This document shows, one piece after another, positions 9,199-18,643 of a DNA stretch of 64,000 nt. This DNA is from Sphingomonas sp. Leaf357 (lineage in GTDB: Bacteria; Pseudomonadota; Alphaproteobacteria; Sphingomonadales; Sphingomonadaceae). Under the pieces are notes generated by a model. That model was not told where the DNA came from and ran no database searches. It saw only the letters and a program-made list of their open reading frames with translations. Where the stretch lies: the NCBI RefSeq assembly GCF_001423845.1, contig NZ_LMPM01000001.1, positions 1,941,398 through 2,005,397 of the forward strand, read 5' to 3'. A program made the translations under genes and the position numbers. Every line of letters starts with the position of its first letter. Within the stretch, counting starts at the first letter, position 1.

Positions 9199-9831
9199 AT
9201 GTCGACCGTCACCGCAGTTCCGTTGCAGCCGACCAAGCGCGGCGTGATCGTTGCCATCTGGATCGGTGTGATCGCCGCGATCGGCGCTGCCTTCCTGCTC
9301 GCGGCCGCCGCGCCCGGCGATCCGGTCACGGATTTCCTCGCCCGGAACAAGCGCCACAAGGGCGTGGTGGAAACCGCCTCGGGCCTGCAATATCAGATCA
9401 TTGCGCCCGGTGCCGGTCCACACCCGACCGATACTGACGTCACGCTGGTGAACTACGAGGGCAAGCTGCCTGATGGTACCACCTTCGACAAGTCGCAGCA
9501 GCCAACCCCGATGCCGGTGACCGGTGTCGTGCCGGGCTTCTCCGAAGCGCTGAAGCTGATGAACAAGGGGGCCAAGTACCGCTTCTGGATCAAGCCGTCG
9601 CTCGGGTATGGCGGCCCGCGCCCCGAAGGCGCGCCGCCGATGGACCCGCAGATGGAGAAGCTTTCCAAGAACGTCCTGGTGTTCGACGTCGAGCTGATCG
9701 AATTCCTGCCGATGGAAACGGTTCGTCGGATGCAGATGCAGCAGCAGATGATGCAGCAGCAACAGGGTGGTGCGCCGGGCGGAATGCCCGGAGCGGAAGG
9801 ACCGCCAGCCGGCACCGTGCCGGGTCGGTAA
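9199..9831 (+). CDS. FKBP-type peptidyl-prolyl isomerase, membrane-anchored
   Basis: Folding helper that isomerises X-Pro bonds, probably in the periplasm. The 210 residues start with a short cytoplasmic tail and one hydrophobic helix (about 15-37, GVIVAIWIGVIAAIGAAFLL), followed by a linker and an FKBP domain at about 58-172. That domain has SGLQYQII, VTLVNYEGKLPDGTTFDKS, PGFSEALKLMNKGAKYRFWI and LGYGGPRPEGAPP. The tail is unusual: a Met/Gln run (MQMQQQMMQQQQ) followed by Gly/Pro-rich sequence. Proline isomerase assignment is secure; clients are unknown. Confidence 0.92.
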   Translation: MSTVTAVPLQPTKRGVIVAIWIGVIAAIGAAFLLAAAAPGDPVTDFLARNKRHKGVVETASGLQYQIIAPGAGPHPTDTDVTLVNYEGKLPDGTTFDKSQQPTPMPVTGVVPGFSEALKLMNKGAKYRFWIKPSLGYGGPRPEGAPPMDPQMEKLSKNVLVFDVELIEFLPMETVRRMQMQQQMMQQQQGGAPGGMPGAEGPPAGTVPGR

Positions 9832-9949
9832 GATCTGTCGGCCGCGTGTCGGCCGATCGTCGCGACCCCGTCTCGCCCTCCACACTTCCAAAGGGATCGC
9901 GCTGCTTTTAGGGAAGGTGGCGGGCGTATCTTCTCGGGATGGAAAAGAC

Positions 9950-10819
9950 ATGAATTTCAAGCCATTGCGCAAGGCAGTGTTTCCGGTCGGTGGCCTTGGA
10001 ACGCGATTCCTGCCGGCGACGAAGGCGATGCCCAAGGAAATGTTGCCGGTGGTCGATCGGCCGCTGATCCAGTGCGCGGTGGACGAGGCGCTGGAGGCGG
10101 GGATCGAACAGATGATCTTCGTCACTGGTCGCGGAAAGTCCGCGATCGAGGACCATTTCGACATCGCTTATGAACTCGAGGCGACGATGTCGGGGCGCGG
10201 CAAGTCGCTCGAGATTCTGGAGCGCACGCGGTTGAAGCCGGGTGCCGTTGCCTATGTTCGCCAGCAGGAGCCGATGGGGCTGGGCCATGCCGTATGGTGC
10301 GCACGCGACATCGTCGGCGACGAGCCGTTCGCGGTGTTGCTGGCGGACGATTTCATGGTCGGCAAGCCCGGATGCCTCAAGCAGATGGTCGAGGCGTACA
10401 ACAAGGTCGGCGGCAATCTGATCTGCGCGCAGGAAGTGCCCGAAGATCAAACGCATATGTATGGCGTCATCACGCCCGGCGCGCGCGACGGATCGTTGAC
10501 CGAGGTCAAGGGCCTGGTCGAGAAGCCGGCGCCCGGCACCGCGCCGTCCAACCTCTCGGTAATCGGCCGCTACATTCTCCAGCCCGAAGTGATGCGCGTG
10601 CTGGAAACGCAGCAAAAGGGTGCCGGCGGCGAGATCCAACTGACCGACGCCATGGCGAAGATGATCGGCGACCAGCCGTTCCACGGCGTCACGTTCGACG
10701 GCCGGCGCTACGATTGCGGTGACAAGGCGGGATATGTTCAGGCCAACCTTGCGGTTGCGCTCGGTCGGGCGGATATCGGCGACGCCGTGCGCGCATTCGC
10801 GGTCGATCTGCTGCGCTGA
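9950..10819 (+). CDS. galU: UTP-glucose-1-phosphate uridylyltransferase
   Basis: Makes UDP-glucose from UTP and glucose 1-phosphate for surface polysaccharides and glycolipids. ATG 9950 (MNFKPLRKAVFPVGGLGT) gives 289 residues, the family size; the open frame back to 9767 runs into the previous gene and is not used. The nucleotide-binding motif is PVGGLGTRFLPATKAMPKEM; the catalytic LLADDFM and VEKP motifs are present, as is the GGEIQLTDAM block. It probably supplies UDP-sugars for the glycosphingolipids and polymers expected of a sphingomonad. Confidence 0.96.
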   Translation: MNFKPLRKAVFPVGGLGTRFLPATKAMPKEMLPVVDRPLIQCAVDEALEAGIEQMIFVTGRGKSAIEDHFDIAYELEATMSGRGKSLEILERTRLKPGAVAYVRQQEPMGLGHAVWCARDIVGDEPFAVLLADDFMVGKPGCLKQMVEAYNKVGGNLICAQEVPEDQTHMYGVITPGARDGSLTEVKGLVEKPAPGTAPSNLSVIGRYILQPEVMRVLETQQKGAGGEIQLTDAMAKMIGDQPFHGVTFDGRRYDCGDKAGYVQANLAVALGRADIGDAVRAFAVDLLR

Positions 10820-11250
10820 TCGCCGGGGTCGCTTCCGGGCAAGCGGCCATCGGATAGCACGCCCCCGGGCAACTGCGGCATATCTCTGCCTGTGTGCCGG
10901 TCGACATTCAGCCGTTGGCGCGCATGTGCTCTCTATTCGCCGTCCCGCCGGGACTGTCTCGGGAGGACGAAATACTCAATGTCGATCCGTTCAAGACGTC
11001 GTCAGCCCTTTCGTCCCGAGCCTCTGATCGCGACACGTATCATTTGGAAGCCTGCGACCGACAAATACTCTCGGTGAGACGAGCGTCCCAGTCTCTACTC
11101 CGGAGCATTCACCATTTGGCCATGTCCGGCGGACGACATCGGCGGCGAGAATTGATGTTTCGACCGGCCGATCTTTTCTTTGCTGTTGCGTAACGACCCC
11201 AAGTCCCGCAAGTCTGACATATTTCTTGGTTAACAGGATCGGGGGCGATC
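10820..11250. other. 431-base intergenic region, no gene recognised
   Basis: Between galU and the exported protein gene at 11251. Short open frames occur (for example 10894-11193), but their translations look random and no frame shows a ribosome site or coding bias. Local composition is slightly less GC-rich than its neighbours. It probably holds the promoter of the 11251 gene and possibly remnants. Confidence 0.5.
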
Positions 11251-12267
11251 ATGGCGGGAATTGCGACCAGGGCGCTGTATCTTGCGTCGCCGCTGGCATT
11301 TGCCGCGCAACCGGCGGTCGCGAGGTCGGCGATGTCCATCACCCCCACCGCCGCGACGCCCGCCGCCGATGCGCAATCGGTCCGCCCTTACATCATCGTC
11401 GATGCTCCCCTGAGCGAGCAGTCCAGGGACGGCGGATCGCTGGGCGCGGCGATCAGCGCCGAGGTGCGGCGGCGCATCGTCGAACAGCCGGAGGATGGAA
11501 CTGCGCCGTCGTCTGCGGGCGCGATCCGGCTGACCGATTTCACTATTGCCGAGGATGAAGACGCTACCTCTTCCGGCACCGTGATCGATGCGGTGATCGC
11601 TGCGCATGCAAAGCGGGTGTCGCTGTTGAAACAGCGGATGGAGACGCTTCGTGCCGAAGGGGCCGATGCGGATCGCATCGCGGATTTGCGGATCCGACTG
11701 CACCGGGCGGAAGCTGCCCGCCGACTTGCGGTGGCGCGGGCGAACGTTGAAACGCTGGCCGCGGCGCGTTGCGGCGGCGATGCTGGAGCGCCGTGCCGAT
11801 CGGGCTTGAAGACCGCCACATCGATCCCGGCTAAGGCCGTATTGGCGAGCCGGTCTTTGAACGCGTCGCGCAGGATGCCTGCCGTGCAGCCGGCGCCCCC
11901 CTTTCCCACCACGTCCTCGGACGCGCGGCGGTCGTTCGTGAAGACCGCGAAAGCGGCCCACGGGGTCGCAGCGCAGTATCCTCTCACGTTTGCTTCGAGG
12001 TCTAAGACCCGGGTCGTGGTGCGTGCCGCCGGCGGCAATTTCAGGTCATCGCGCGTCGCGATCGATCTGCATATCGCGCAACGCAATCCCTTCGCGACCC
12101 GGTTAGCCCATGCGCGCCGATCGCTGATCGTGGCGCGGAATATGCTCGAGGGCGGTGCCCGTGTGCCGCGCACAGCCGTCAAACCCGTGATGCGGGCGGT
12201 CGGGCTCTGGCGCTGGCCGGGAAGCGAACAATGGTCGCTGGCGAGCACCCGGCCGAGCACGGCCTGA
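11251..12267 (+). CDS. Putative exported protein of unknown function
   Basis: Not recognised. The 338-residue frame opens with a plausible signal peptide (about 1-25, LYLASPLAFAAQPAVARS) followed by an Ala/Thr/Pro-rich segment. A central part (about 100-180) looks like a helical hairpin or coiled coil (HAKRVSLLKQRMETLRAEG, then LRIRLHRAEAARRLAVARAN). The C-terminal half is very Arg/Ala-rich and basic. Third-codon positions favour G/C, and the alternative minus-strand frame (11388-12272) has no recognisable features, so I prefer the plus strand. No homolog came to mind. It faces the autotransporter gene tail to tail with only 11 bases between. Confidence 0.55.
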   Translation: MAGIATRALYLASPLAFAAQPAVARSAMSITPTAATPAADAQSVRPYIIVDAPLSEQSRDGGSLGAAISAEVRRRIVEQPEDGTAPSSAGAIRLTDFTIAEDEDATSSGTVIDAVIAAHAKRVSLLKQRMETLRAEGADADRIADLRIRLHRAEAARRLAVARANVETLAAARCGGDAGAPCRSGLKTATSIPAKAVLASRSLNASRRMPAVQPAPPFPTTSSDARRSFVKTAKAAHGVAAQYPLTFASRSKTRVVVRAAGGNFRSSRVAIDLHIAQRNPFATRLAHARRSLIVARNMLEGGARVPRTAVKPVMRAVGLWRWPGSEQWSLASTRPSTA

Positions 12268-12278
12268 CCCATCCTCGG

Positions 12279-14747
12279 TCAGAAGGCCACCGCGTATCGC
12301 AGCGCGCCACCACGATCGTCGGGTAGGGCGAGGTAATTGCCGGGGTCGCGACGCCAGAACAGATTGGTCTGCAGCGTACCGCCGAGCAAGCCGAAACTGT
12401 AGCGCGCCTCGAAATCCATTTCACGGCCGGTCGGGGCGAGATTGAGGCGCTGCGTCAGCCAGGCGTCGGGGGTGCCGGTGGCGTAATCGTAATTGGTCGG
12501 CAGGCGCAGATCGAGCCCACCGCGCGATACGCGCAACGGCTGCGCCAGGCGCAGGCCGAAACTGTCACCGCGCGCGAACAGCCCGTCCTTGCCGAGATCG
12601 GCGGCGAAGGCGTCGGTGCGGATCAGCCCCGATCCGGACAGGCCGCCACGCACGTCGGCGCTCGTCCAGCCCTGCCGCATCGATCCGCCGATATACCAGC
12701 CGTCGCCGGACTCCAGGCGTGCGACGGCATCGATGAACCAGCTGGTCGCGCGTGTCGCGCCGAAGGCGTTGCCGAAATGTGCGCCAAGCACGGTTTCGCG
12801 CTCGCCGAGCCGCGAGAAGGAGAGGCCGGTTGCGAGCGCGCCGTCCTGCCGATCGAAGGACAGGGCAGTGCGATCATATCCGGACCGGCGGTATATTGCA
12901 CGCCGGGTGGCGAGGATGCCGGCCTCTCCCGGGTTGAGCACTTCGCCGCTTTCCATCGACGCCGTCAGGCCCCAGGCACCGAAGCGGTTGCGCAGCGCCG
13001 CCGAACCCTTGGCGCGGCTGTCGAAGCCCTGATCGGAGAGCGGTTCGCGCGCAACGAGGAAGGCGGGGTCCCGGCGTCCCACGAGTTGCGCGGCGAGCGT
13101 CGAGCCGCCTTGCGCGAAGCCCATTGCGAATTGCGCGGCGCTGCCCAGCCGTTGCGTGACGATGCCGGCGATCGCCCGGGCACGTTGTCCGTCAGTTGGC
13201 GAGAGCATCAGGCGTTCGACCGAAACGCCGCCATTGGGAGTCGAGGCTAAGGTGACCTGAACCGCCATGCCATTGATTGCGGAGGCGATGTTGCGCGTGC
13301 TGGATTGGAGTGAGTTCAGGAAATTGCGCGCGATGCCGACGCGGTTGATCGTATGCGAGAGATCGACGGCGAAGGCTCGGCTGTAACCGTCGAGAATGAC
13401 CGCACCGAGCGCACCTTGCGCCGCATCGCCCATCGGTGCCGACAGGGTGGCGTTGCTCGTCAGCGAAATGGCACCGGTGCCGCCCGCGACCGAGGCGGTG
13501 CCGATCGGCTGGAAGGCGCGGGTGAGATCGAGGATGCCGCGCCCATAGGTGCTGTCGACGCCGGCCGTTCCGGCATCGCGGGCGGACGAGAACAGGACGC
13601 TCACGATCTGGCTGCTGGTGAGATTGGGGAAAGCCTGGGCCAATAGCGCGACGGCACCAGAAATCTGCGGCGCCGACAAGGACGTGCCCCGCCACAGACA
13701 GATTTGAACATTGTCGCATGGCGCGCGGACATTTTCTCCGACGGCCGCGAGATAATAATTTGCGAAGCTGCCCGCGAGGTTGCTGAACGACGAGATCGTG
13801 TCGCTGGCACCGACCGAGCCGGCGATGATCACCAGCCCGCGCGAGATGGCGGTATTGCTGGCAAACTGCGCGAACAGGTCGGGGTCGGCGGCGGACTCGT
13901 TGCCGGCCGAGACGACGATGATCACCCCCGCCGCCGTCGCGCGATTGATGGCGGACAGCACGCTGGAATTGGGCGATGATCCGCCGAGCGACAGGTTGAT
14001 GACGCGCGCCCCCCCCGTGGTCGCCGCATCGATGCCGCGCGCGATGGCGCTGTCGTTGAACGAACACCCGTCCGTGGTCGCGCAACTGCCCGGCGTATCG
14101 GCACGCAGCACGATCAGGCTGGCGTTGAACGCCACGCCCTGCGCGTTGATGTTTACGCCCGTCCCCGCGATCGTAAAGGCGACGGCGGTGCCGTGGCCGC
14201 CCTCGTCGTCCGTGCCCGTGCCACCGGCGACGTTGGCCGATGCCGTCGATATGCGGCCGGCAAATTCCGGGCTGGCGGCATCGACGCCGCTATCGACGAT
14301 ACCGACCCTGATCCCGGCACCGGTCGCACCGGCCTGATAGGCTGCCAACGCGTTCATCGACACGGCGCCGACCGTCGCGCGATATTTCACGGTGTCGTAA
14401 TTGATCGTCGGGGTCGGGGTCGGTGTCGGGGTGGGCGAAGCCGTTGGCGTAGGCGTAGGCGTAGGCGTCGGAGCGGGAGTGGGCGTCGGCGTGGGTGTTG
14501 GCGTCGGAGTTGGCGTCGGCGTCAGAGTTGGAGTGGGCGTCGGAGTCGGTGTGGGTGTTGGCGCCGGGGTAGGTGTTGGCGTCGGAACTGGAGTGGGCGA
14601 CGCGACCGGAGTTGGCACGCTGTTCACGCCGCTGTCGCTGCCGCCGCATCCGGCGAGCAACAGGCACGCGGCCAGGGCCGATGTCTGCGTCAGGCCGATT
14701 CGCGACAGGCGAACGGCATCCATGAGTTTCGCGCGACTCGTCGCCAT
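12279..14747 (-). CDS. Subtilisin-like (S8) serine protease autotransporter, lipid-anchored
   Basis: Predicted cell-surface protease. The 822 residues start with a signal ending in lipobox LLAGC (C34). CGGSDSG and a long Thr-Pro tether (about 45-108) follow. The S8 domain has catalytic Asp in [10 protein letters not shown] (about 146), His in [11 protein letters not shown], the oxyanion Asn in VSAGNES and Ser in [20 protein letters not shown]-terminal autotransporter beta-barrel of about 280 residues ends in Phe (RYAVAF), as outer-membrane proteins do. NalP of Neisseria is a known lipidated subtilisin autotransporter, so the plan has precedent. An alternative start, ATG 14723, would shorten it by eight residues. 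Confidence 0.9.
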   Translation of the reverse strand: MATSRAKLMDAVRLSRIGLTQTSALAACLLLAGCGGSDSGVNSVPTPVASPTPVPTPTPTPAPTPTPTPTPTPTLTPTPTPTPTPTPTPTPAPTPTPTPTPTASPTPTPTPTPTINYDTVKYRATVGAVSMNALAAYQAGATGAGIRVGIVDSGVDAASPEFAGRISTASANVAGGTGTDDEGGHGTAVAFTIAGTGVNINAQGVAFNASLIVLRADTPGSCATTDGCSFNDSAIARGIDAATTGGARVINLSLGGSSPNSSVLSAINRATAAGVIIVVSAGNESAADPDLFAQFASNTAISRGLVIIAGSVGASDTISSFSNLAGSFANYYLAAVGENVRAPCDNVQICLWRGTSLSAPQISGAVALLAQAFPNLTSSQIVSVLFSSARDAGTAGVDSTYGRGILDLTRAFQPIGTASVAGGTGAISLTSNATLSAPMGDAAQGALGAVILDGYSRAFAVDLSHTINRVGIARNFLNSLQSSTRNIASAINGMAVQVTLASTPNGGVSVERLMLSPTDGQRARAIAGIVTQRLGSAAQFAMGFAQGGSTLAAQLVGRRDPAFLVAREPLSDQGFDSRAKGSAALRNRFGAWGLTASMESGEVLNPGEAGILATRRAIYRRSGYDRTALSFDRQDGALATGLSFSRLGERETVLGAHFGNAFGATRATSWFIDAVARLESGDGWYIGGSMRQGWTSADVRGGLSGSGLIRTDAFAADLGKDGLFARGDSFGLRLAQPLRVSRGGLDLRLPTNYDYATGTPDAWLTQRLNLAPTGREMDFEARYSFGLLGGTLQTNLFWRRDPGNYLALPDDRGGALRYAVAF
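14400..14625. repeat. Thr-Pro-coding hexamer repeat in the autotransporter gene
   Basis: Tandem runs of GGCGTC/GGCGTG-type hexamers encode alternating Thr-Pro. Slippage by whole units would change tether length without breaking the frame. A shorter run of the same kind occurs at about 6310-6365 in the intradiol-dioxygenase-like gene. Confidence 0.8.
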
Positions 14748-14888
14748 CGTTCTAAACCCGCCCCATTGGAAAGCACGACCCGTCTACCGGGCCGGTGGAA
14801 CGACGTGCACCTGATGCCGACCAATTTCCGGCCCGATCATATCATAGGTCGTCGACGTTACAATCGGTCGGGCCGGCGCGAAAAGCCT

Positions 14889-16187
14889 TTAAACCACCAG
14901 ACGCAACGGTTCCGGCCGGGCGGCAATGCGGGGCTGGTCGGGCCAGATCCCGCGCGTGTCGTAGACGAGCTTTCCGACGCGTTCGTCCACCGGCACGGAT
15001 TTGAATACGTCATGATCGACAAGCACGATCATGATGCCGCAGGTCTCGATCGCGGTGTCGATGTCGGTCAGTGTCGCAGCCGTCCCGTCGAAATCGCCCG
15101 GCAGCGTGTCGGCATAGGGTTCGACCACATGGATGCGGCTGCCGAAGCGTCTGGCAAGATCGCTTGCGACCTTGAGGGCGGGACTTTCGCGGAAATCGTC
15201 GATGTTCGCCTTGAAGGCCAGGCCGAGACACGCAACCTGAAGATGCGGGTTGGCCGCAATCAGGTCGGCTGCGCGATCGACAGTATAATCGCATTTCGCA
15301 TCGTTCACTTCGCGGGCGGTGCGGATCAGCGGCGTGTTGTCGCGATCGGCATGGACCAGGAACCACGGATCGACCGCGATGCAATGTCCGCCGACCCCGG
15401 GGCCGGGCGACAGGATGTTGACGCGCGGGTGACGGTTGGCGAGGCGGATGACCTCCCACACGTCGACCTCCATCGTGTCCGCCACGCGCGACAATTCGTT
15501 GGCGAAGGCGATGTTGACGTCGCGGAAGGCGTTTTCGGTGAGCTTGGTCATTTCCGCCGCGCGGCTCGTGGTGGTGACACACGCACCGCGCACGAAGCGC
15601 TTGTAGAAGGCGAGCGCCTTGCGCGCGCAGCGCGGGGTGATGCCGCCGATGACGCGATCGTTGTCGATCAGTTCGACCAGAATGCGGCCGGGCAGCACGC
15701 GCTCCGGGCAATAGGCGATGGCGATGTCCGGGCTTTCCGGCGAGCGACCGGGAATCTTCAGATCGGGGCGCAACTCGGCGAGCAGATCGCGCACCTTCTC
15801 GGTCGTGCCGACGGGCGAGGTGGACTCGAGGATCACCGTGTCGCCGGTCTTGAGCACCGTGGCGATCGTCGTCGCGGCGCGCAGGACATAGCCGATATTC
15901 GGTGCGTGATCGTCGGCGAACGGGGTCGGAACTGCGATGACGAACACGTCGGCCGGCGCGATCTGCATTGAGGCGCGCAGGTTGCCACGCGCGACGACAC
16001 CCGAGACGAGGCCGTCGAGATCGACCTCCTCGATATGCACCTTGCCGGAATTGACCGTGTCGACGACGGTCTGGTGCACGTCGATGCCCAGCACCTTCGC
16101 GCCGGTGCGCGCGATGACGGCGGCGGTGGGAAGCCCGATATAGCCCAGCCCGACGACGACGACGTTCAGTTCAGCATCCGAAACCAT
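14889..16187 (-). CDS. wecC: UDP-N-acetyl-D-mannosamine dehydrogenase
   Basis: Oxidises UDP-ManNAc to UDP-ManNAcA with NAD+, for capsule or O-antigen-like glycans. The 432 residues have the NAD-binding motif VVVGLGYIGLPTA, the catalytic region TENAFRDVNIAFANE (Lys-Leu-Thr-Glu-Asn block), and the active-site Cys in GPGVGGHCIAVDPWFLV. LGLAFKANIDDFRESPAL follows in the third domain. ATG 16187 is preferred; a TTG at 16193 would add two residues. The gene overlaps the end of wecB by 17 bases, so epimerase and dehydrogenase are made together. Confidence 0.95.
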   Translation of the reverse strand: MVSDAELNVVVVGLGYIGLPTAAVIARTGAKVLGIDVHQTVVDTVNSGKVHIEEVDLDGLVSGVVARGNLRASMQIAPADVFVIAVPTPFADDHAPNIGYVLRAATTIATVLKTGDTVILESTSPVGTTEKVRDLLAELRPDLKIPGRSPESPDIAIAYCPERVLPGRILVELIDNDRVIGGITPRCARKALAFYKRFVRGACVTTTSRAAEMTKLTENAFRDVNIAFANELSRVADTMEVDVWEVIRLANRHPRVNILSPGPGVGGHCIAVDPWFLVHADRDNTPLIRTAREVNDAKCDYTVDRAADLIAANPHLQVACLGLAFKANIDDFRESPALKVASDLARRFGSRIHVVEPYADTLPGDFDGTAATLTDIDTAIETCGIMIVLVDHDVFKSVPVDERVGKLVYDTRGIWPDQPRIAARPEPLRLVV

Positions 16188-17310
16188 CGGCAATCACCCC
16201 TGCGATCCTTTCGGACGCATGGCCGTCGCCGAACGGATTGTGGGCGCGGGCCATGGCCGAGTACGCGCCCTTGTCGTCGAGGAGGGTTGATATTTCGGAA
16301 ACGATCCGGTCGGCATCGGTGCCGATCAGTTTCGCGGTGCCGGCTACGACGCCTTCGGGGCGCTCGGTCGTCTCCCGCATCACTAACACCGGCTTGCCCA
16401 GAGCAGGCGCTTCTTCCTGCACGCCGCCCGAATCGGTGAGCGCGATCTCGCACAGGCCGAGGGCGCGGACGAAGTGGGGATAGTCGAGCGGATCGACGCG
16501 GGCGACGTTGGGGCGGTTGCCCAACATCTCGTCCATCACGCTGATAACATTTGGATTCGGGTGGACCGGGAAGAGGATCGCGGTGTCGGGACGATCGGCG
16601 ATGCGCTGGATGGCGCGGGCGATGTTGGCCATGCCGCCGCCGAAATTCTCGCGTCGGTGCGTGGTGACGAGAATGACGCGCTTGTCGGCAAACCGCGCCG
16701 CGATATCGTCCAGGCCCGAAGCAAGGCCAGGATCGAGCGCGAGCTTGGCCTGCGTCGCATGGAGTGCGTCGATCACCGTGTTGCCGGTGACGTGGACCGT
16801 GGCGGGGTCGATATTCTCGCGCCGCAACGCCTCGGCCGAGGTTTCGGTGGGGGCGAAATGCTGGTCGGCGATCGGCGCGACGATTCGCCGATTCACCTCC
16901 TCCGGCCAGGGTTGATAGATGTTGCCCGAGCGCAGCCCCGCCTCGACATGGCCGACCGGGATCTTGCGATAATAAGCGGTCAGTGCGCCGACCATCGCGG
17001 TGGCGGTGTCGCCCTGCACGATCACGCGATCCGGTTTCTCGCCGTCCATCACCTCGCCCAGGCCGGTGAGCAGGCGCGCGGTGAGGCGGTCGAGGCTCTG
17101 CCCCGGTTCCATGATGTCGAGATCGATGTCGGGCACGAGCCCGGCGATGCCCAGCACCTGATCGAGCAGCCCGCGATGCTGCGCGGTGACGCAGGTGCGC
17201 ACGTCGAGTCCCGGCACGGCCTTCAGCGCGGCGACGACGGGAAACAGCTTGATCGCCTCCGGACGGGTGCCGAAGACGACGAGGATTTTGCGGGGTTTGG
17301 GCGCAGTCAT
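16171..17310 (-). CDS. wecB: UDP-N-acetylglucosamine 2-epimerase (non-hydrolysing)
   Basis: Converts UDP-GlcNAc to UDP-ManNAc, the substrate of the next gene wecC. The 379 residues begin RKILVVFGTRPEAIKLFPV. They contain VQGDTATAMVGALTAYY, GHVEAGLRSGNIYQPWPEE, TTHRRENFGGG and the nucleotide-site segment LTDSGGVQEEAPALGKPVLVMR (given here in part: DSGGVQEEAP). Length and motifs are standard. No polymerase or glycosyltransferase adjoins the pair, so the glycan it feeds must be made elsewhere. Confidence 0.96.
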   Translation of the reverse strand: MTAPKPRKILVVFGTRPEAIKLFPVVAALKAVPGLDVRTCVTAQHRGLLDQVLGIAGLVPDIDLDIMEPGQSLDRLTARLLTGLGEVMDGEKPDRVIVQGDTATAMVGALTAYYRKIPVGHVEAGLRSGNIYQPWPEEVNRRIVAPIADQHFAPTETSAEALRRENIDPATVHVTGNTVIDALHATQAKLALDPGLASGLDDIAARFADKRVILVTTHRRENFGGGMANIARAIQRIADRPDTAILFPVHPNPNVISVMDEMLGNRPNVARVDPLDYPHFVRALGLCEIALTDSGGVQEEAPALGKPVLVMRETTERPEGVVAGTAKLIGTDADRIVSEISTLLDDKGAYSAMARAHNPFGDGHASERIAGVIADGFGC

Positions 17311-17365
17311 GCTGCCATGGATAGGAGCAAGGGCTTAAGGTGGCGCTAACCGCTTACTCGATCAA

Positions 17366-17452
17366 CGTCATGCTGAACTCGCTTCAGCACCCATCGCGCC
17401 TCGACGGCGATCTTCCGAGGAGAAGTGGGTCCTGATCTTCGTCAGGATGACG
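17366..17452. repeat. Palindromic intergenic repeat, family B
   Basis: Two imperfect copies in inverted orientation (left arm CGTCATGCTGAAC..., right arm ...GTCAGGATGACG), each itself a small hairpin. It lies between wecB and moeB. The moeB stop at 17442-17444 is inside the right arm, so the last moeB codons come from repeat DNA. Confidence 0.6.
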
Positions 17453-18218
17453 GTGATTGTGCGGCACGGCTGCTGCCGCACCCGCAGCCCGGATCCTTCG
17501 GCAGCGTGATCGTGCGGAAGCGGAAAGCGAGGGCGTCGATCAGCAGGAGCTTCCCCGCGCTGTCGTCACCGAACGGCGTGATCGCGCGGATCGTCTCCAG
17601 CGCGGCCAGGCTGCCCAGGACACCCGTCATCGCGCCCAGCACGCCCTGATCGGCGCAGCTGGCGTCGGGACGGTCGGGATCTTCACCGACGAAGCAGCGG
17701 TAACAGGGTTTTTCCGCTTCCCAGCCGCGGAATACGCCGAGTTGGCCCTCGAACTGGCCGACCGCCGCCGAAACCAGCGGTAGGCGCGCGGCGAGTGCCG
17801 CATCGGCGACGGCCAGTCGCGTGACGAAATTGTCGCATCCGTCGAGCACTACGTGGGCTCCGGCGATCAGCCCGGCCGCGTTCCCGGCGTCGATCCGCAC
17901 GGCGTGCATCTCGACCTCGACGTTCGGGTTGAGCCGCGAGACGGCGATGGCGGCGGCGGCGACCTTCGGCTGGCCGAGATCGTCCGTGCCGAAGATCGTC
18001 TGGCGCTGCAGGTTGGAGAGATCGACCGCATCGTCGTCGATCAGTATCAGCCGGCCCACCCCGGCGGCGGCGAGATACTGGATCGCCGGGCTGCCGATGC
18101 CGCCCGCGCCGATCACCGCGACGCTGGCCGCCTTCAGTCGCGTCTGCCCCGCGCCGCCGATGTCCTGCAGGACGATATGGCGGGCGTAGCGTTCGAGTTC
18201 GTTGCTGGAGAGAATCAT
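17442..18218 (-). CDS. moeB: ThiF/MoeB-family sulfur-carrier adenylyltransferase
   Basis: Activates the C-terminus of a sulfur-carrier protein (MoaD or ThiS) by adenylation. ATG 18218 ([18 protein letters not shown]) gives 258 residues. The nucleotide site is VIGAGGIGSPAIQYLAAAGVG; DLSNLQRQ and the catalytic-Asp region DGCDNFVTR follow. Zinc-binding Cys pairs are visible as CYRC and, near the end, CGCG. No rhodanese domain is present, so it is the short MoeB/ThiF form. The start overlaps the preceding hypothetical gene (ATGA type), and the stop lies inside an intergenic repeat. MoeB is likelier than ThiF, but the two cannot be separated from this alone. Confidence 0.88.
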   Translation of the reverse strand: MILSSNELERYARHIVLQDIGGAGQTRLKAASVAVIGAGGIGSPAIQYLAAAGVGRLILIDDDAVDLSNLQRQTIFGTDDLGQPKVAAAAIAVSRLNPNVEVEMHAVRIDAGNAAGLIAGAHVVLDGCDNFVTRLAVADAALAARLPLVSAAVGQFEGQLGVFRGWEAEKPCYRCFVGEDPDRPDASCADQGVLGAMTGVLGSLAALETIRAITPFGDDSAGKLLLIDALAFRFRTITLPKDPGCGCGSSRAAQSPSS

Positions 18219-18643
18219 CCCTGCCAGTCGAACACGATGGTGGCGCGATACCATTGGTCGCCAGCGGCGGTGCCGTGGCGCAGGTTCGCGCGGGCGAAGC
18301 TGAGGATCAGGCCGGCGCTATACTGCTCGACCGTGGGGCATTGGATCGCGCGCGGCACGGTGCGGCGGACGGTGCCGTCCGTGCCGACCAGCGTCGCGAT
18401 ATCGACCTTAACGACATAATGACCGTCCGCCGGCCTGACTATCGGGCAGCGGCCGGCGGCGATCTCCGCCGCGACGAAGTTCGACAGCGACTTCGCCACT
18501 TCGGGCGGCTTGACATAGGGCATCGGCGCCAGGCCCGACCAGTCGGCCGGTACGACGGACTGCTGTTGCGGGGGCAAGGGCAAGACGGGCGGGGGCGTCG
18601 GATGTACGGCACCCTGCAACAAAAAGAGCATTTTCAACATCAT
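18215..18643 (-). CDS. Hypothetical protein in the dut-moeB operon
   Basis: A 142-residue protein without a function I can name. It opens with a hydrophobic stretch ([13 protein letters not shown]) and a Pro-rich segment ([15 protein letters not shown]), suggesting export or a membrane anchor. A folded region follows (about 45-142) with conserved-looking elements [20 protein letters not shown] and [18 protein letters not shown]. Both ends overlap neighbours by four bases (dut upstream, moeB downstream), which strongly supports that it is translated. The pattern of a TonB-like Pro-rich neck plus C-terminal domain is possible but unproven. Confidence 0.75.
   Translation of the reverse strand: MMLKMLFLLQGAVHPTPPPVLPLPPQQQSVVPADWSGLAPMPYVKPPEVAKSLSNFVAAEIAAGRCPIVRPADGHYVVKVDIATLVGTDGTVRRTVPRAIQCPTVEQYSAGLILSFARANLRHGTAAGDQWYRATIVFDWQG

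Noticed and set aside
10894..11193. 99-codon frame after galU
   Set aside because: No ribosome site, low coding bias and a random-looking product.
11388..12272. 294-codon minus-strand frame opposite the exported orphan
   Set aside because: No signal, no domain and less typical codon pattern than the plus strand, although the choice is not certain.
14400..14625. Regular tandem repeat that could be mistaken for a CRISPR-like array
   Set aside because: Units are six bases with no spacers and encode Thr-Pro in frame.
14193..15971. 592-codon plus-strand open frame
   Set aside because: Antisense to the autotransporter and wecC; arises from high GC in the opposite frame.
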